Both the position numbers and the translations under genes were made by a program. From Gloeopeniophorella convolvens (lineage: Eukaryota; Basidiomycota; Agaricomycetes; Russulales): DNA of 64,000 bases. Shown here piece after piece: positions 11,640 to 22,389 of this stretch. The stretch spans positions 62,001-126,000 of the forward strand of contig WTXD01000016.1 of the NCBI GenBank assembly GCA_022496205.1, written 5' to 3'. The stretch's first letter is position 1. Every line of letters starts with the position of its first letter. The notes beneath the pieces are model-generated. The model worked only from the letters and a program-made list of their open reading frames with translations, did not search any database and was not told where the DNA came from.

Positions 11640-12200
11640 AGCCCGGGAAACGCCGAACCTCTGACACCACGCCATGAAGGCTTCGAGCATGCTATTATAT
11701 GGGCTGCCAGGCTCGACAATAGTCGTTACATCGCACTGCTTGGCCGCAAGTATGTCTCCGAGCTCTATGGTGGGGTCGAGCGAGCCTTCTGCTCGCCCAC
11801 AAACAAGATCGTCCGGCTGAGCACCCGGTCTGCTAGCGCCGCTCCAGGCTCGCCATGGCTACGCAGCTCGGGCGTAATGCCTGGCGTGATCCGGTCCGTA
11901 GGGACGTCATAGAAGCTGATCGGGAGCGAGTCGCGTGCGACGTTGTGAGCGTATGAGGCAGGATGCTTGCCAAAGCGAGCCCTCGTCGGCGAGATTAACG
12001 CGGCGCCATCCAGAGGCACAGAGTCCAGACTTCAGACGGAGCAGGCGGCGGCGGCGGCGGCGGAGGGTCGGGCAGCGGGCGCAGGATATGCGAAATAACC
12101 TGCAGAGCGATGTTGCCCCCCGCCGAACCGCCGAGAGGATGATGTTAGACGGGTGTGCACCTTGCCCAGCGAGAAGATGATGGGATGGGGGATTGCGCCG
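11640..12200 (-). pseudogene. hydrolase copy E (type I), 5'-truncated relic
   Basis: Only the exon 4 part of a type I gene remains. It shows an elbow region (GGSAGG-like, in pieces), GAALISPTRARFGKHPASYA, SLPISFYD, ITPGITPELRSH and VLSRTILFVGEQ, with several frame changes. Near 12180 the sequence switches from hydrolase to the kind of sequence normally found 3' of type H genes. At the other end, at about 11600-11660, the normal C-terminus is replaced by a short dispersed repeat. It is a dead partner of copy D. Confidence 0.65.
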
Positions 12201-12566
12201 GGGGCGTCCGCGTCATCGCACTGCAGAAAGTTGCCGGGCCATGCGGGCCGCTGCAAAGCACACGGTTCGCCCGATTTGCCGCCTCGCCTCCTGCCACCTC
12301 CTGCGCTACGCTAAATTCTCGTCACTTGATATGATGACCTACCATCGGCCAGTGCGTGGCTTTAAAGTGATCATTCGTTTGGATCATTACGAGAAAGTGA
12401 AACTGAAAGGGACAGCCACTGACTAGGACCGCTCCTGCTACCACAATCTCCGACTCATGTTTCCACCATCAAATTCAATGGACGCTTTCAGCAGGATTCA
12501 ATTATGTGCAAAACACCGCGCTATAGTATTAATATTGCAAAACCTCGCTAGATCCACCAAACCAAA

Positions 12567-13855
12567 TTAAGCCTTGAACGTCTCCGATATCCAGCTCACC
12601 ATCTTGTGGAATTCCTGATCACTTCTACCCTCGCCAGCCCAGAATGCATCCATCGCATTCATGTGCACACCTCCTGGCTCCACGAACGTCGACGTATCGC
12701 GCACGTGCAGCTCCAGCTTTCCCTTCAGGTCTATGATCTGGTCGAATAACGCCTCGTTTTCCCCAGCAGTGACAAGGACGCGCCCATAGACGCGGTCCAG
12801 TCCCTCCCACCAGCTTGCAGGTGCGGTGCCTGGCTCGACATAGTCGCGCAGCTCTGGAGTGATCCCGGGGCCGATCTGCTGCGCGAGGAACGCGTAGGCC
12901 GAGCTCGGGACCATATCGAGAGCGTCGTTGCGCTTGTGCGACAGCGCATAGGTGTTGAAAGTAGCCCAAGGCGAGTCGAGGAGGGCACCAGCGAGGGGTT
13001 CGGAAAGGGCTGGCGGCGCCGGGATGGAGGCCAGAGGGTGCAGGAGGTGTGCACCGAGCCCGAGGGTGAGGTTCCCACCCGCCGAACTCCCCGCGACAAT
13101 GATGTGCGACGGGGCGATCCCCCGTTCTAGCAGGTATGTGATGGCCGCGTTCGCCTGACGTACTTGCGTCGGGAATGGCGCTTCCGGCGCCAGGGCTGTG
13201 AAGCGGCGTACTCAATCGAGCGTCGGGGAACACGAAAGCGGGCCATGAGAGACACGTACAGTAGTTGAGGAACGCGATTCCGATGTCACCTACCGTATTC
13301 TTCACATCGTCCTGCAGGGCTTTCAGGAAGCTGAAGAAGCCGGCGTGGCCAGGCACGACGAAGCCCCCACCTGCAAGACCGTGAGAGGTGTGAGTCCGTC
13401 CTCAGCGTAGATATCAACGGCATGTTCACCAACTCACCATGGAAGTACAGTAGCACGCGGTCGTTCTCAGTATTGTGGCGCGGGCCAATCCAGTGAATTC
13501 TGGCGCCCTCAGCTAAGTCGTCCGTCAGCGCTTCTTGCCCGGTTGCGAGCGCCCATGCTTCGTAAGCTTGAGCAGTGGTAGTCCCAAGGTATGATTTCAG
13601 AGTCTGGACTTCCCACTTGCGTCCAAAGTTGTAGCGCAGCTCAGCGAGGTGCTTTGCACGGCGCCACGAGCGTCCTTCGGTACTGAAGAGAGCCCCAAAG
13701 AATACAGCGAATGCTGGGAAGGATATTCTTAGTAAATGCTAATTGTAAGAAATAATGCACGTACGCTCAAATAACCTGAATGGCAGGAGCTGAAACTTTT
13801 GGCGCAAGGTAAGGGGGGCGAAGGCGTCCGCCGCAGGCTGATCAATGTTAGACAT
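12567..13855 (-). CDS. hydrolase copy F (type H): alpha/beta-hydrolase fold-3, intact
   Basis: Exons are 13855-13765, 13713-13438, 13370-13260 and 13210-12567. They encode 373 residues with no internal stop. It starts MSNIDQPAADAFAPLTLRQ; exon 2 ends VLLYFHG and is completed to HGGG by exon 3. The nucleophile elbow is GSSAGG (the usual Asp before Ser is replaced by Ser). The acid region is TAGENEALFDQI and the His motif is EPGGVHMNAMD; it ends ISETFKA. Type H proteins are close to each other, which indicates recent tandem duplication. The predicted activity is hydrolysis of a lipid or acetyl ester in the cytosol or on membranes; no signal peptide is seen. It is paired with relic G upstream. 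Confidence 0.85.
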
Positions 13856-13901
13856 GATAGAGTAGAGTAGGCTATGCTTTCCCTGATTTTCTATTCCGTG
13901 C

Positions 13902-13908
13902 TTTTATC
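13902..13908 (-). promoter_or_regulatory. TATA-like box of copy F
   Basis: GATAAAA on the minus strand lies about 50 bases before the start codon at 13855. The position matches the boxes of copies D, H and J. Confidence 0.45.
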
Positions 13909-14112
13909 TGGTTCACAACCTCCACTTCCTCCATTCCAACATGGGCGCGGTGATTACGAACCGGATGGGCGCGCATAGTCAGTCAGCCGAAACTATTCAG
14001 TAAATCGAGCCATCGTCTGAGTAATGCAGTCTAGACTTTATCAGAGAGCAAAGTAGGGGTTAACGATGAGTACGTAGCAGTCCGGGACCGGGAAAGGAGT
14101 AGCCGGCAGGAA

Positions 14113-14640
14113 TTAGGCAGCGCTCTGGTAGGTCTCCTCCAGCCATGCAATGAGCGAGCGCCAGTCCGAGCCTCTCCCGCCGTCTCCGCCCATGAACGCT
14201 CCCACCATGCTATCATGTGGGCTGCCAGGCTCGACAACAATCTTTACGTCGTGCTGCTTAGCCGCAAGTATATCTCCGAGCTCTATGATGGGGTCGAGCA
14301 AGTCTTCATACTCGCCTGCAAGCGGGATCGTCCGGCTAGCACCTTGTCAACTTGATTTGTCGGCGGCATACTAGGCTCGACATGATTACGCAACTCGTGC
14401 GTAACACCTGGAATGACCTCAGGTTGTTCTTTTAAAGTAGACCTTAGTAACGGAAGACTAGACCTCAGGATCCGTAAGGAGGTCATAGAAGCCAGAGGCG
14501 CAGACAGAGCAGGCGGCGTCAGAAAGTCGGGCAGCGGGTGCAGGATATGCGGGGCAAGCTGCAGTGCGAGGTTACCCCCTGCCGAACCACCGCAGAGAAC
14601 GATGTAAGACGGGCGCGCGCCTTGCTCGAGACGATGATGG
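14113..14640 (-). pseudogene. hydrolase copy G (type I), 5'-truncated relic
   Basis: What remains is the exon 4 part of a type I gene: SYIVLCGGSAGGNLALQLAPHILHP, then damaged sequence, then ELRNHVEPSMPP and a good C-terminus (LDPIIELGDILAAKQHDVK, EPGSPHDSMV, ending EETYQSAA). At about 14635 hydrolase similarity stops, and the sequence upstream resembles the 3' flank of a type H gene, exactly as in copy E. Frame changes and missing exons 1-3 make it non-functional. Confidence 0.65.
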
Positions 14641-15039
14641 GAAATTGCCCCCTGCTGGCAAGGCGTCATCGCAGGTCATCGATTCATCGCTAGCGGCAAA
14701 CAGAGGCAAACAGTCGCCCGGCCATGCGGGCCGCTACAAAGCTCCTTTCACCCGAGATTTGCCGCCTCGCTTCCTGCCACTGCCTCCTGCGCTGCGCCGA
14801 ATTCTCGTCACTAATGGCCTACTGGCACCAACCAATGTCCAGCTCCAAAAGTGACCTCCCGTTTGGAGCGCCACGGGAAAGTGAAGCTGAAGGGAGCGGC
14901 AAATTGACCAGGACTGCTCCTGCCACCATAATCTCCCAATGCTTCCACCGTCAAATTTAATCGACGCTCTCAGCAGAATCCAATTACAAGGCACCGCACT
15001 ATAGTAATATTATTGAAAAACCTCGCTAGATCCACCAAA

Positions 15040-16325
15040 TCAAGCCTTGAAAGTCTCCGATATCCAGCTCACTATCTTGTGGAAATCCTGACCACTTCTA
15101 CCCTCGCCAGCCCAAAATGCATCCATCGCATTCATGTGCACTCCCCCTGGCTCCACGAACGTCGAAGTGTCGCGCACGTGTTGTTCCAGCTTTCCCTTCA
15201 GGTCCATGATCTGGTCGAACAGCGCCTCGTGTTCACCGGCAGTGATAAAGACGCGCCCATAGATGCGGTCCAGTCCCTCCCACCAGCTTGCAGGAGCGAT
15301 GCCTGGCTCGACGTAGTTGTGCAGCTCTGGCGTAACCCCAGGGGCGACCTGCTCCGCGAGGAATGCGTACATCGCACTCGGGACCATGTCAAGTGCGTCG
15401 TTGCGTTTGTGCGACGGCGCGTCGGTGTTGAAAGTAGCCCAGGGCGAGTTGAGCAGGACACCGGCGAGGGGCTCGGAAAGAGCTGGCGGCGCCGGAATGG
15501 AGGCCAGCGGGTGCAGGAGGTGTGCACCGAGTCCGAGGGTGAGGTTCCCACCCGCCGAATCACCCGCGACGATGATGTGCGACGGGGCGATCCCCCGACC
15601 GAGGAGGTGAGTGATGGCCGCGTTTGCCTGACGTATCTGCGTTGGGACCGGTACTTCCGGTACTAGGGCTGTGAGGGGACGTACTCAATTGAGTATCGCG
15701 GAACCCAGGAGTTATGAATGGCACGTACAGTAGTTGAGGAACGCGATCCCGATATCACCTATCGTACTTTTCACATCGTCCTGGATGGCTTTCAGGCAGC
15801 TGAAGAAGCTGGCGTTACCAGGTAGGACGAAGCCCCCACCTACAATGCCGTAAAAGGTGTTAGCCCAGTCCTCAGTGTAGACATCATCGGCGTGTCCACG
15901 AACTCACCATGGAAGTACAGAAGCACGCGGTCTTTCTCACCGTCACGGCGTGGACCAATCCAGTGGATTCTAGCACCTTCAGCCAAGACATCCGTCAGCG
16001 CTTCTTGCCCGCTTGCGAGCGCCCATGCTTCGTAAGCTTGAGCGGTTGTAGTCCCAAGGTACGATTTCAGAGTCCGGATTTCCCACTTGCGCCCAAACAT
16101 ATAGCGCATCTGGGCGAGGTGCTTCGCACGGCGCCACGAGCGTCCTTCGGTACTGAAGAGAGCCCCAAAGAAAACAGCAAATGCTAGGAAAAAGATTCTT
16201 AGCGACGGCTATTCGCATCAAAGGATGCACGTACGCTCAAACAACCTGAGTGGGAAGAGTTGCAGATTTTGACGAAGGGTAAGAGGGGCAAAAGCGTCCG
16301 CCTCAGACTGGTCAGTGTTAGACAT
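15040..16325 (-). CDS. hydrolase copy H (type H): alpha/beta-hydrolase fold-3, intact
   Basis: Exons are 16325-16235, 16183-15908, 15839-15729 and 15683-15040. They encode 373 residues in an uninterrupted frame. It starts MSNTDQSEADAFAPLTLRQ; HGGG spans the exon 2/3 junction, the elbow is the canonical GDSAGG, the acid region is TAGEHEALFDQI, and the His motif is EPGGVHMNAMD. Exon 2 carries the conserved TTTAQAYEAWALASGQ and ARIHWIGPRRD segments found across the cluster. The gene lies directly downstream of copy I on the same strand with about 240 bp between them. It is the best reference copy for the family in this window, since all three catalytic motifs are canonical apart from Glu in the acid position. 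Confidence 0.87.
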
Positions 16326-16378
16326 GATGGGGTAAAGTAGATCGTGTTTTTTCTAATTTTCCGCCACTCGTTCTGTGC

Positions 16379-16386
16379 TTTTATCC
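16379..16386 (-). promoter_or_regulatory. TATA-like box of copy H
   Basis: GGATAAAA on the minus strand lies about 55 bases upstream of the start codon at 16325, in the same promoter context as in copies D, F and J. Confidence 0.45.
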
Positions 16387-16565
16387 AGTTCACAACCTCC
16401 ACTTCCTCTGCTCAGGCATAGGCGCGATGATAACGAACCAGATGAGTGCGCATAGTCAGTCAGCTGAATCTATTTGTGAATCGAATCCTTGTCTGAGTAA
16501 TGCGATCATACTTCTATTGGAGAGTAAGGCAGGGCGGGATCGGACAAAGCAACAGCTGCCAGGGG

Positions 16566-17817
16566 TCAGGTAGAGCTCTGGTAAGTCTCCTCCAGCCACG
16601 CAATGAGCGAACGCCAGTCCGAGCCTCTCCCGCCGTCTCCCCCCATGAAGGCCTCGACCATGCCATCGTGCGGGCTGCCCGGTTCGACAACGGTCTTCAC
16701 GTCGTGCTGCTTAGCCACGAGTGTATCTCCGAGCTCGATGATGGGATCGAACAAGCCTTCGTACTCGCCCGCAAACAGGATTGTCCGGCTAAGCACTTTG
16801 TCGAGGTCTGTCCACCAGTCCGCCGGTGCCGTACCAGGCTCGACATGGCTACGCAACTCGGGCGTAACGCCTGGCGTGATCTGGTCCGTAAGGAGGTCAT
16901 AGAAGCTGATCGGGAGCGAGTCGCGTGTGGCGTTGCGAGCATATGAGGCAGGCCGTGTGCCAAAGCGTGCCCATGGCGAGATTAACGCGGCGCCACCCAG
17001 AGGCGAGAAAGAGCAGGCGGCGGGGGAAGGTTGGGCAGCGGGTGCAAGATATGCGAAATAGCCTGCAGGGCGAGGTTACCGCCCGCCGAATCACCGCAGA
17101 GTACAATATTAGACGGGTGTGCGCCGTGCTCAAGAAGATGGGTCAGGGCGGCATTTGCTTGGCGGAGCTGAATGGGGAACTGTGCCTGAGGCGCCATTGC
17201 TGCAGTCAGTCAGCATGGGCATATCTACTGCGGAGGAATGTCGCACAATATTCCAAAAACGCGATCCCAATTTCTCCTACGGATCCCTTCAAAGCATCCT
17301 GAACGGCGGGCAGGAAGCGAAAGTGGTGGTCGCCCGCTGGTATCGTGAAGCCGCCACCTACGGTGCGCATGTCAGCAAACCATCGCATCTGGCTCGTAGA
17401 GAACTCACCGTGGAAGAACAGCATCACGCGATCATATCTTCTTCTGCCCAGCCAATGCAGCTTTGCGCCCTCGGGAAGGACGTCGGTCACAGGCCTGACT
17501 TTTGCTGACGAGCCCATTTGTTATACACTTCCGATGTCGGCGGGCAGACGATGAGGAAGCTTATGTCTGTAAAGCGGCCGAGCGCAGCCCGCGCGATAGC
17601 AATGTTCCTTGCGCGACGCCAAGTGCGGCCCTTATTCTCCTGGAATACGCCCACCGCGACCAGGAACGCTAGATGGGGGTAAGATAAGCTCGCTGCGACA
17701 GGTCCAAAAGTCAAACTTACGAAGCTTGAGGGCAAGGAGGAGCAGTGACAGCTTCTGCGAGGCTGTGGCCTTTGGCTGATACGAGTGCGTTGAGTCCAGG
17801 GCACTTGAGACCGTCAT
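16566..17817 (-). pseudogene. hydrolase copy I (type I): full-length but with two frame breaks
   Basis: Starts at ATG 17817-17815 (MTVSSALDSTHSYQPKATA). Four-exon plan as in type H. Exon 2 has VGVFQENKGRTWRRARN and TSEVYNKWARQQ. A missing base at about 17500 shifts the frame before VRPVTDVLPEGAKLHWLG. The oxyanion motif is HG/GGG across the intron (FFHG then GGGFTIPAGDH). Exon 4 has CGDSAGGNLALQ, then a second missing base at about 17005 before GGAALISPWARFG. The C-terminal part is clean (TILFAGEYEGLFDPI, EPGSPHDGMVEAF). Apart from two single-base gaps the gene is well preserved. In type I proteins the His sits in GSPHD rather than GGVHM. Confidence 0.78.
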
Positions 17818-18281
17818 AGTGGCAAGGATGATTGAGATGTAGAGTCGACTCCTGAGCGCACAGTCCTCGTAGAGTTATATCGGAGACTGCGTCCGTTACT
17901 AAGGACGATCCTAGGGGATACGCAGCACCCCACGACATGGTCGATGTTGAGCGCTGTGATCAACACGGTGACGGCAACTGCTGAAAATGGGCCAATGTCA
18001 ACCCCTGTTCGACTCCCCCAATGTGTACGTAAGCATTGCGGCGTCCCCTCTCAATCTCCGAGGCTCCCGTGGTTATGTTCCTCCTCCAGTAAAAGGCTGC
18101 AGCACAGGCGAAAACAGCCTGACCATTGAGTACAGACCAACACCCCAGGGAAGGACAGTCTTTCAACTAGCTTCGGCAGCATGTGCTGTAGAACCATCCG
18201 GCTATGCCCCGCCGAACATCATTAAACCAAGGGTGGATATCTGGATAGCCTTGACCCGGGCAGAGAATGAATCGTGTCATA
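17818..18281. other. promoter side of copy I; part of the inverted similarity
   Basis: This lies between copy I and the 3' end of GPI10. About 17.82-18.10 kb read on the minus strand matches 22.16-22.44 kb on the plus strand, upstream of relic K. Shared blocks include CATGTCGTGGGGTGCTGCG and TATAACTCTACGAGGA. No gene is visible. Confidence 0.6.
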
Positions 18282-20128
18282 CTAGTCTATCGTCAGATCC
18301 AGGGAGCCTGAGTGCCACACACGAACACCTCCGCGCCGCCGAGGGTCCTCCTCAACACCGTTCCCGGCCCTCCACACCTCCGCATATCCCTTCGCGCGCA
18401 GCGCATCCTCGATGCCCGGTTCGCGTAGCAGCGCGCCAAACAGCACGAGGTGACTTGGCCACGTGTATAGCTGTGGTGCCTTGTTGGAGGGCGGGAACGC
18501 CGTGTCGACGTGCGCAGGGAAGCGCGCGGCAAGGAACGCGGGCGGGTCCGCGAAGAAGATGTCTGATTTGTCTTGGTACGTGCTCAGGTCCTCCCCACTG
18601 CATTATGGGATCAGTACACGAGTAGACAGATATGATAAATAAGGGCATACTTCAGTGGTGGTTCGCAGCTGAGGCGCCAGACGGGGATGTTGCGGTGCAG
18701 GTGCGACTGCGCCGGAGTCGAGTGGCAGGGCATGAGGAACCCGACGCTGCGCAGCTCGGTGTCTGGAAGGCCGCGGAGGTGCTCAAGTACGCTGAGTTGA
18801 GCGGAGGAATGCCACCGCATCACATAGAGGGCAGGCACAAGTGAGAGCAAAGCAAGCGCTGCGGCATGGGTTTGTTGTATATTCAACAGTGAGGACTGTT
18901 TGTTTGAACGGAGGTTGTCGCGGTCGTACAGGGCGACCAGGGATTTTGCCGCGAAGATATGCAAGAGGGGTAACATCGGATGCAAGAAACGCCATTCCTT
19001 GTGCCCGGCGCACGAAAATATAGTACCTGTCCACAGCACGACATAGAGGAGGAGATTGAGAGACCGTAATCTTTGCTTTGAGGTGAGATAAGCGCCATGG
19101 AGTACGAACGGGAGCGCAGGACCGGTCAACAGAGGAAGGGCTTGAGTTAGGTAGTAGTGCCACGGAGCAGATCCATAGAAGAGCGAGACAGAGGATGCGT
19201 TGACGCGGAGGAAGTTAAGCAGCGTCAAGGTTGGTGTCCCATTATAGGCACTGTCCAGAGCGAAGAGGAGGCAGAGCGCAGCGCACCTGTGCGACGTGAA
19301 TAATTGTGTGAGACGAATATATTGTAAACTTACACAGTCAAGAGGGTATCAACGGCGAACGCACGCAATAGTGTGGGATGTCGGCGCAACTCCCATAGCA
19401 GAACCGGGAAGAGAAAGGCCCACGTTATGGCGCTTGTGACGCGTACCGAACAGGCAAGCGCAACGAACAGCAGCAATTTCCGAAGGCGAGACCTATGTAC
19501 CTTTGAATAACGGCCCTGACAGAGTGGGATCGAAGACAACGCACCTGGCTGGACGGACAGTCGGATCCCAAGGGTAGTAGCTCAGGGCGACGGTGGTAAG
19601 TGTAGTCTCCAACGAGTTGGACAACGACCGGGATAGGGACAAGGCGTGAAAGAAGGAAGTCAATGAGAGGAAGAACTGCAGAGATACATGAGATGACTCT
19701 CAAATCATAGGCAAGCTTTACTCACTGTTGCTGCGACGTACTTCTGCCCCAATGTCCTTAACGCAAGCTCCCTAATCCATATGTCCGTCCCTGCAGCCAA
19801 CAGGCCATGCAGAACCTTTGGCGCGGCGACCTTCGTTCGATCAGCGCATGTTCTTGCAGACGCCGTTCAGGTACGCACCTACCAGAAGGGATGTTCCATC
19901 TAAGTGAAGCACCTTGAGTGTCCAGTAGATCGGAACATTGAGTGCCGGATAGAGGATGCTGCGAATCGGGAACTTGGATGTCCACTCCCACGTCAAGTTT
20001 CCGTACCCAAATGCGAGGACATGAGCGGGTTCTAAAGCTTGGAAGTATTCGTCTGGTTGGAAATATGTGCGCGTGAGCAGCGCGATCGTGATGCGCACCG
20101 CGAGCGCCAGTACAGTGGTGCGCTTCAT
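18282..20128 (-). CDS. GPI10: GPI mannosyltransferase 3 (PIG-B/GPI10, GT22)
   Basis: An ER multi-pass enzyme of the GT22 family, which adds the third mannose to the GPI-anchor core using dolichol-phosphate mannose. The start MKRTTVLALAVRI leads to the lumenal motif TYFQPDEYFQALEPAH and FGYGNLTWEW, diagnostic of the family. After splicing, VAAPKVLHGLLAAGTDIW, SNSLETTLTTVALSYYPWDP and VTSAITWAF follow. The C-terminal half has FYGSAPWHYYLTQALP, GHKEWRFLHPMLP, PALYVMRWH, FLMPCHSTPAQSHLH and DIFFADPPAF. All splice junctions keep frame; several hydrophobic helices are present. Stop TAG at 18282-18284. The gene is divergent from the phosphatase gene at 20799 across about 670 bp. It lies between hydrolase copies in opposite orientation and looks like undisturbed background. 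Confidence 0.9.
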
Positions 20129-20798
20129 CTTCTCCTTTTTCAGGTCTTTGTTCCGTAGCCTAACTAGTCAGCCAACGAGCAACCTCAGCGCCGAGAGCCA
20201 GAGTGAGGCGTTGAACTTCGTGACGCGTGATGGCCGTGGTGGTCAAGTTGAAGCCTCGCTCTGATTGGCGGACCGTTCTGCCCAAACCCCGGGGGGCGGC
20301 CCGGTTCATGGAGGTCCCGCAGCGCCATCGCTCACCATGATGATCAGTTGAAGAATGACATTGCCATGACCTCCGCAAAATTAGTATGACAAGTACCGGT
20401 ATGTGCCTGGCCGGTGGGAGCCCAGCGCGGGATAGGCGAACGTGTGCAATGCTACTTGGATGGGAGAAGTGCGGGATTGAATAGCGATTGTGGCAGCGCG
20501 ATGAAGCCGGGGAGGCGTTTGCACCCGTGATGTATGGCTAGGTACCATCTCACACAAGTCTTTGGCGTGGTGGCGTCTCTCGATAGCGCACCCGAGTCGC
20601 TGGAGGAGAGGTGCCAGCAAGGTGCCAGACACGATGGTTGGAAAGCCTATGAGCAAACGGATGTGCGGGCCGTGAAACGGGCCGATCGTCCCGAACGAAT
20701 AGAATTGGGCGCATCCTCCGCCGCCTAGGGCAAAAACTTGACGCTTGCATCGAATCAACTTGTAGCATACAACCCCAACGAGAAGCGCACCAGACACG
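20129..20798. promoter_or_regulatory. shared upstream region of GPI10 and the phosphatase gene
   Basis: The start codons of two divergent genes (20128 minus, 20799 plus) bound this stretch. A 138-codon frame on the minus strand at 20797-20381 fills most of it, but I do not count it as a gene because it would start one base from the phosphatase start. No clear TATA box was found. Confidence 0.45.
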
Positions 20799-21900
20799 AT
20801 GCCAGTTACGACGCTACATTTTGATGCTATGTACGCCGTTCTGAAGCGCTTTATCCTTATTATCGGGCTGATTCAGGCGATGGCAGCCTCTTCGACATGG
20901 ACGGTACGCTCGTCGACTCGACTGCGGGCGTCGTTGGCGCGTGGGAGACATTTGCAAAGACGTACCCTGGGTTGGATGTACAGAATATTCTCAGCAGTGA
21001 GCGTGATCTACCGCTTTCTTGCTGTAGCTCACTGGGGCTCACTCCAGCACATTCATTCTAGCATCGCACGGCGTGCGCACCGTCGAGAACCTTCAGAAGC
21101 ACTGCGGTATCGTAGACCCAAAGGAACTCGAGGCGCGCTCCTCCTCCATGTTCTCAAACTTGCGCTGGGATTAACATGCGGCCTCACAGCGCGAGGCAAC
21201 CCGCTTCGAGGAGGCAATCATCACAACGTCGCGCGAGAACGGGCGGGAGGGCATCGTGCTGCTGCCAGGCGTGCGCCCCATCATGGACGGGGTGCGCACA
21301 CCACATTTCCTTATGGCATCTTGCACGCTGACGTGGTGCCGAGACAGCTGCGTGGCAGCGCGCGCTGGACCATTTGCACGAGCGCGACCCGCGCCTACGG
21401 CTCGGCAGCGCTCGCGACCGTGGGCATCGACAGGCCGCAGACGACGGTCTTCGCAGAGGATGTCACACGAGGCAAGCCAATGTGCGCCCCATTGCCTGCT
21501 CGTCCCCGGTCGTCGTAACTTATTGCTGTCAGGCCGGACCCATACTTGCTTGGCGCGGAACGCTGCGGGATAAGCCCCGAGAAGTGTACGTTGCAGACCT
21601 GGGCTCGCCGCCGGGGTACTGACTGATTGCCGTTTGTGCGGCGGCGTGCACAGGTCTCGTGGTGGAGGACGCGCCGGCTGGTGTGCGCAGTGGCAAGGCG
21701 GCAGGGTGCACGACGCTCGCGCTCATCACGTCGCATACGCGCGAGCAGATGGTGGCGAGCGGAACGGACTACTTGGTCGAGAACCTTGCTAGGTGCGTGA
21801 TTAGAGCTCTACATTAGTGGCCTGTGTTGATTTGTTTGAGCGAAGTGTGACGATGGTGCCAGATGAGACTGGTGTAACGGTGACTATAACCACTCCATAG
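20799..21900 (+). CDS. GPP1: GPP-like glycerol-3-phosphate phosphatase (HAD subfamily IA)
   Basis: Eight exons (20799-20830, 20887-20996, 21062-21132, 21190-21291, 21348-21481, 21533-21585, 21654-21792, 21846-21900) join to 231 residues, close to the yeast GPP length. HAD motif I is LFDMDGTLVDST. Next come TSHGVRTVENLQKHCG, VLLPGVRPIMDG, motif II ICTSATRAYG, motif III region VTRGKPMPDPYLLGAERCG, and motif IV VVEDAPAGVRSGKAAGC. The enzyme dephosphorylates glycerol-3-phosphate (osmotic and redox balance) or a related sugar phosphate. Intron 3 seems to begin with GC (GAG then GCGCGC) rather than GT. Exon 1 and exon 2 join to HFDAILFDMDG, which decides the splice site. The last 25 bases of exon 7 and all of exon 8 are duplicated at 26.75-26.90 kb. 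Confidence 0.88.
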
Positions 21901-22112
21901 AGGGTTTTGATATCCTCAGCGATCAGATGGCTGGATAATCCTGGGATTTAGGATATACATCGGATCTACACAATAAACTAGACATCTAGAAGACAATCAC
22001 CTAGACGTAGAGTGGTCGGCCTTTCTTGATATACAGGTTAACTGGTCGACGGAAACCTGGAGAACCTTCATCAGCCTAGCTCACGCCCTTCGTCAGGCTC
22101 GCCTCCCACGCC
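21767..22112 (+). repeat. direct repeat DR1 (phosphatase tail plus intergenic), left copy
   Basis: This covers the end of phosphatase exon 7, its last intron, exon 8 and the downstream spacer. It ends in a short piece that matches the last codons of the methyltransferase gene in reverse. It matches 26750-27104 in the same orientation with scattered substitutions. This copy belongs to the intact phosphatase gene. Confidence 0.85.
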
Positions 22113-22389
22113 GGTTGAACTCCGCTGGACGGTATGTATGTGGGGCTATCCGCCCCTGATTACCTGGAGGGTAACGAAACAAGAGTCGTCTGGTTCGCGT
22201 CTGGTCACCGAGACGTCGGTTTACGTACACACTGGAGGGATCGGCATTGGCCCATTTTGGCAGTGCCGTCACCGTGTTGAATCTTGATCACGGCGTCAAC
22301 ATCGACTATGTCGTGGGGTGCTGCGTAGTATCCCCTAGGATCGACCTCAACAAACGCAGTCTCTGATATAACTCTACGAGGATTGCTCA

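Larger units (their letters stand above)
7843..12200. repeat. left arm of a large inverted duplication
   Basis: Read on the minus strand, this region matches about 22.16-26.755 kb read on the plus strand. It carries the same order of parts: truncated type I hydrolase, shared spacer (11035-11540), type H hydrolase (copy D), 3' flank, then the same non-coding or relic tail. Matches are traceable from the ATATAGCC-type block at about 7860-7950 through 9480 and up to the hydrolase E relic. The left arm has about 500 extra bases at roughly 8110-8630 that are missing from the right arm. Identity is high but not perfect, so the duplication is not extremely recent, or it is evolving fast. Confidence 0.75.

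Noticed and set aside
20381..20797. 138-codon minus-strand frame starting MSGALLVGVVCYK between GPI10 and the phosphatase gene
   Set aside because: Its start would be one base from the phosphatase start on the other strand. It has no recognisable motif, and it lies in what should be the shared promoter.
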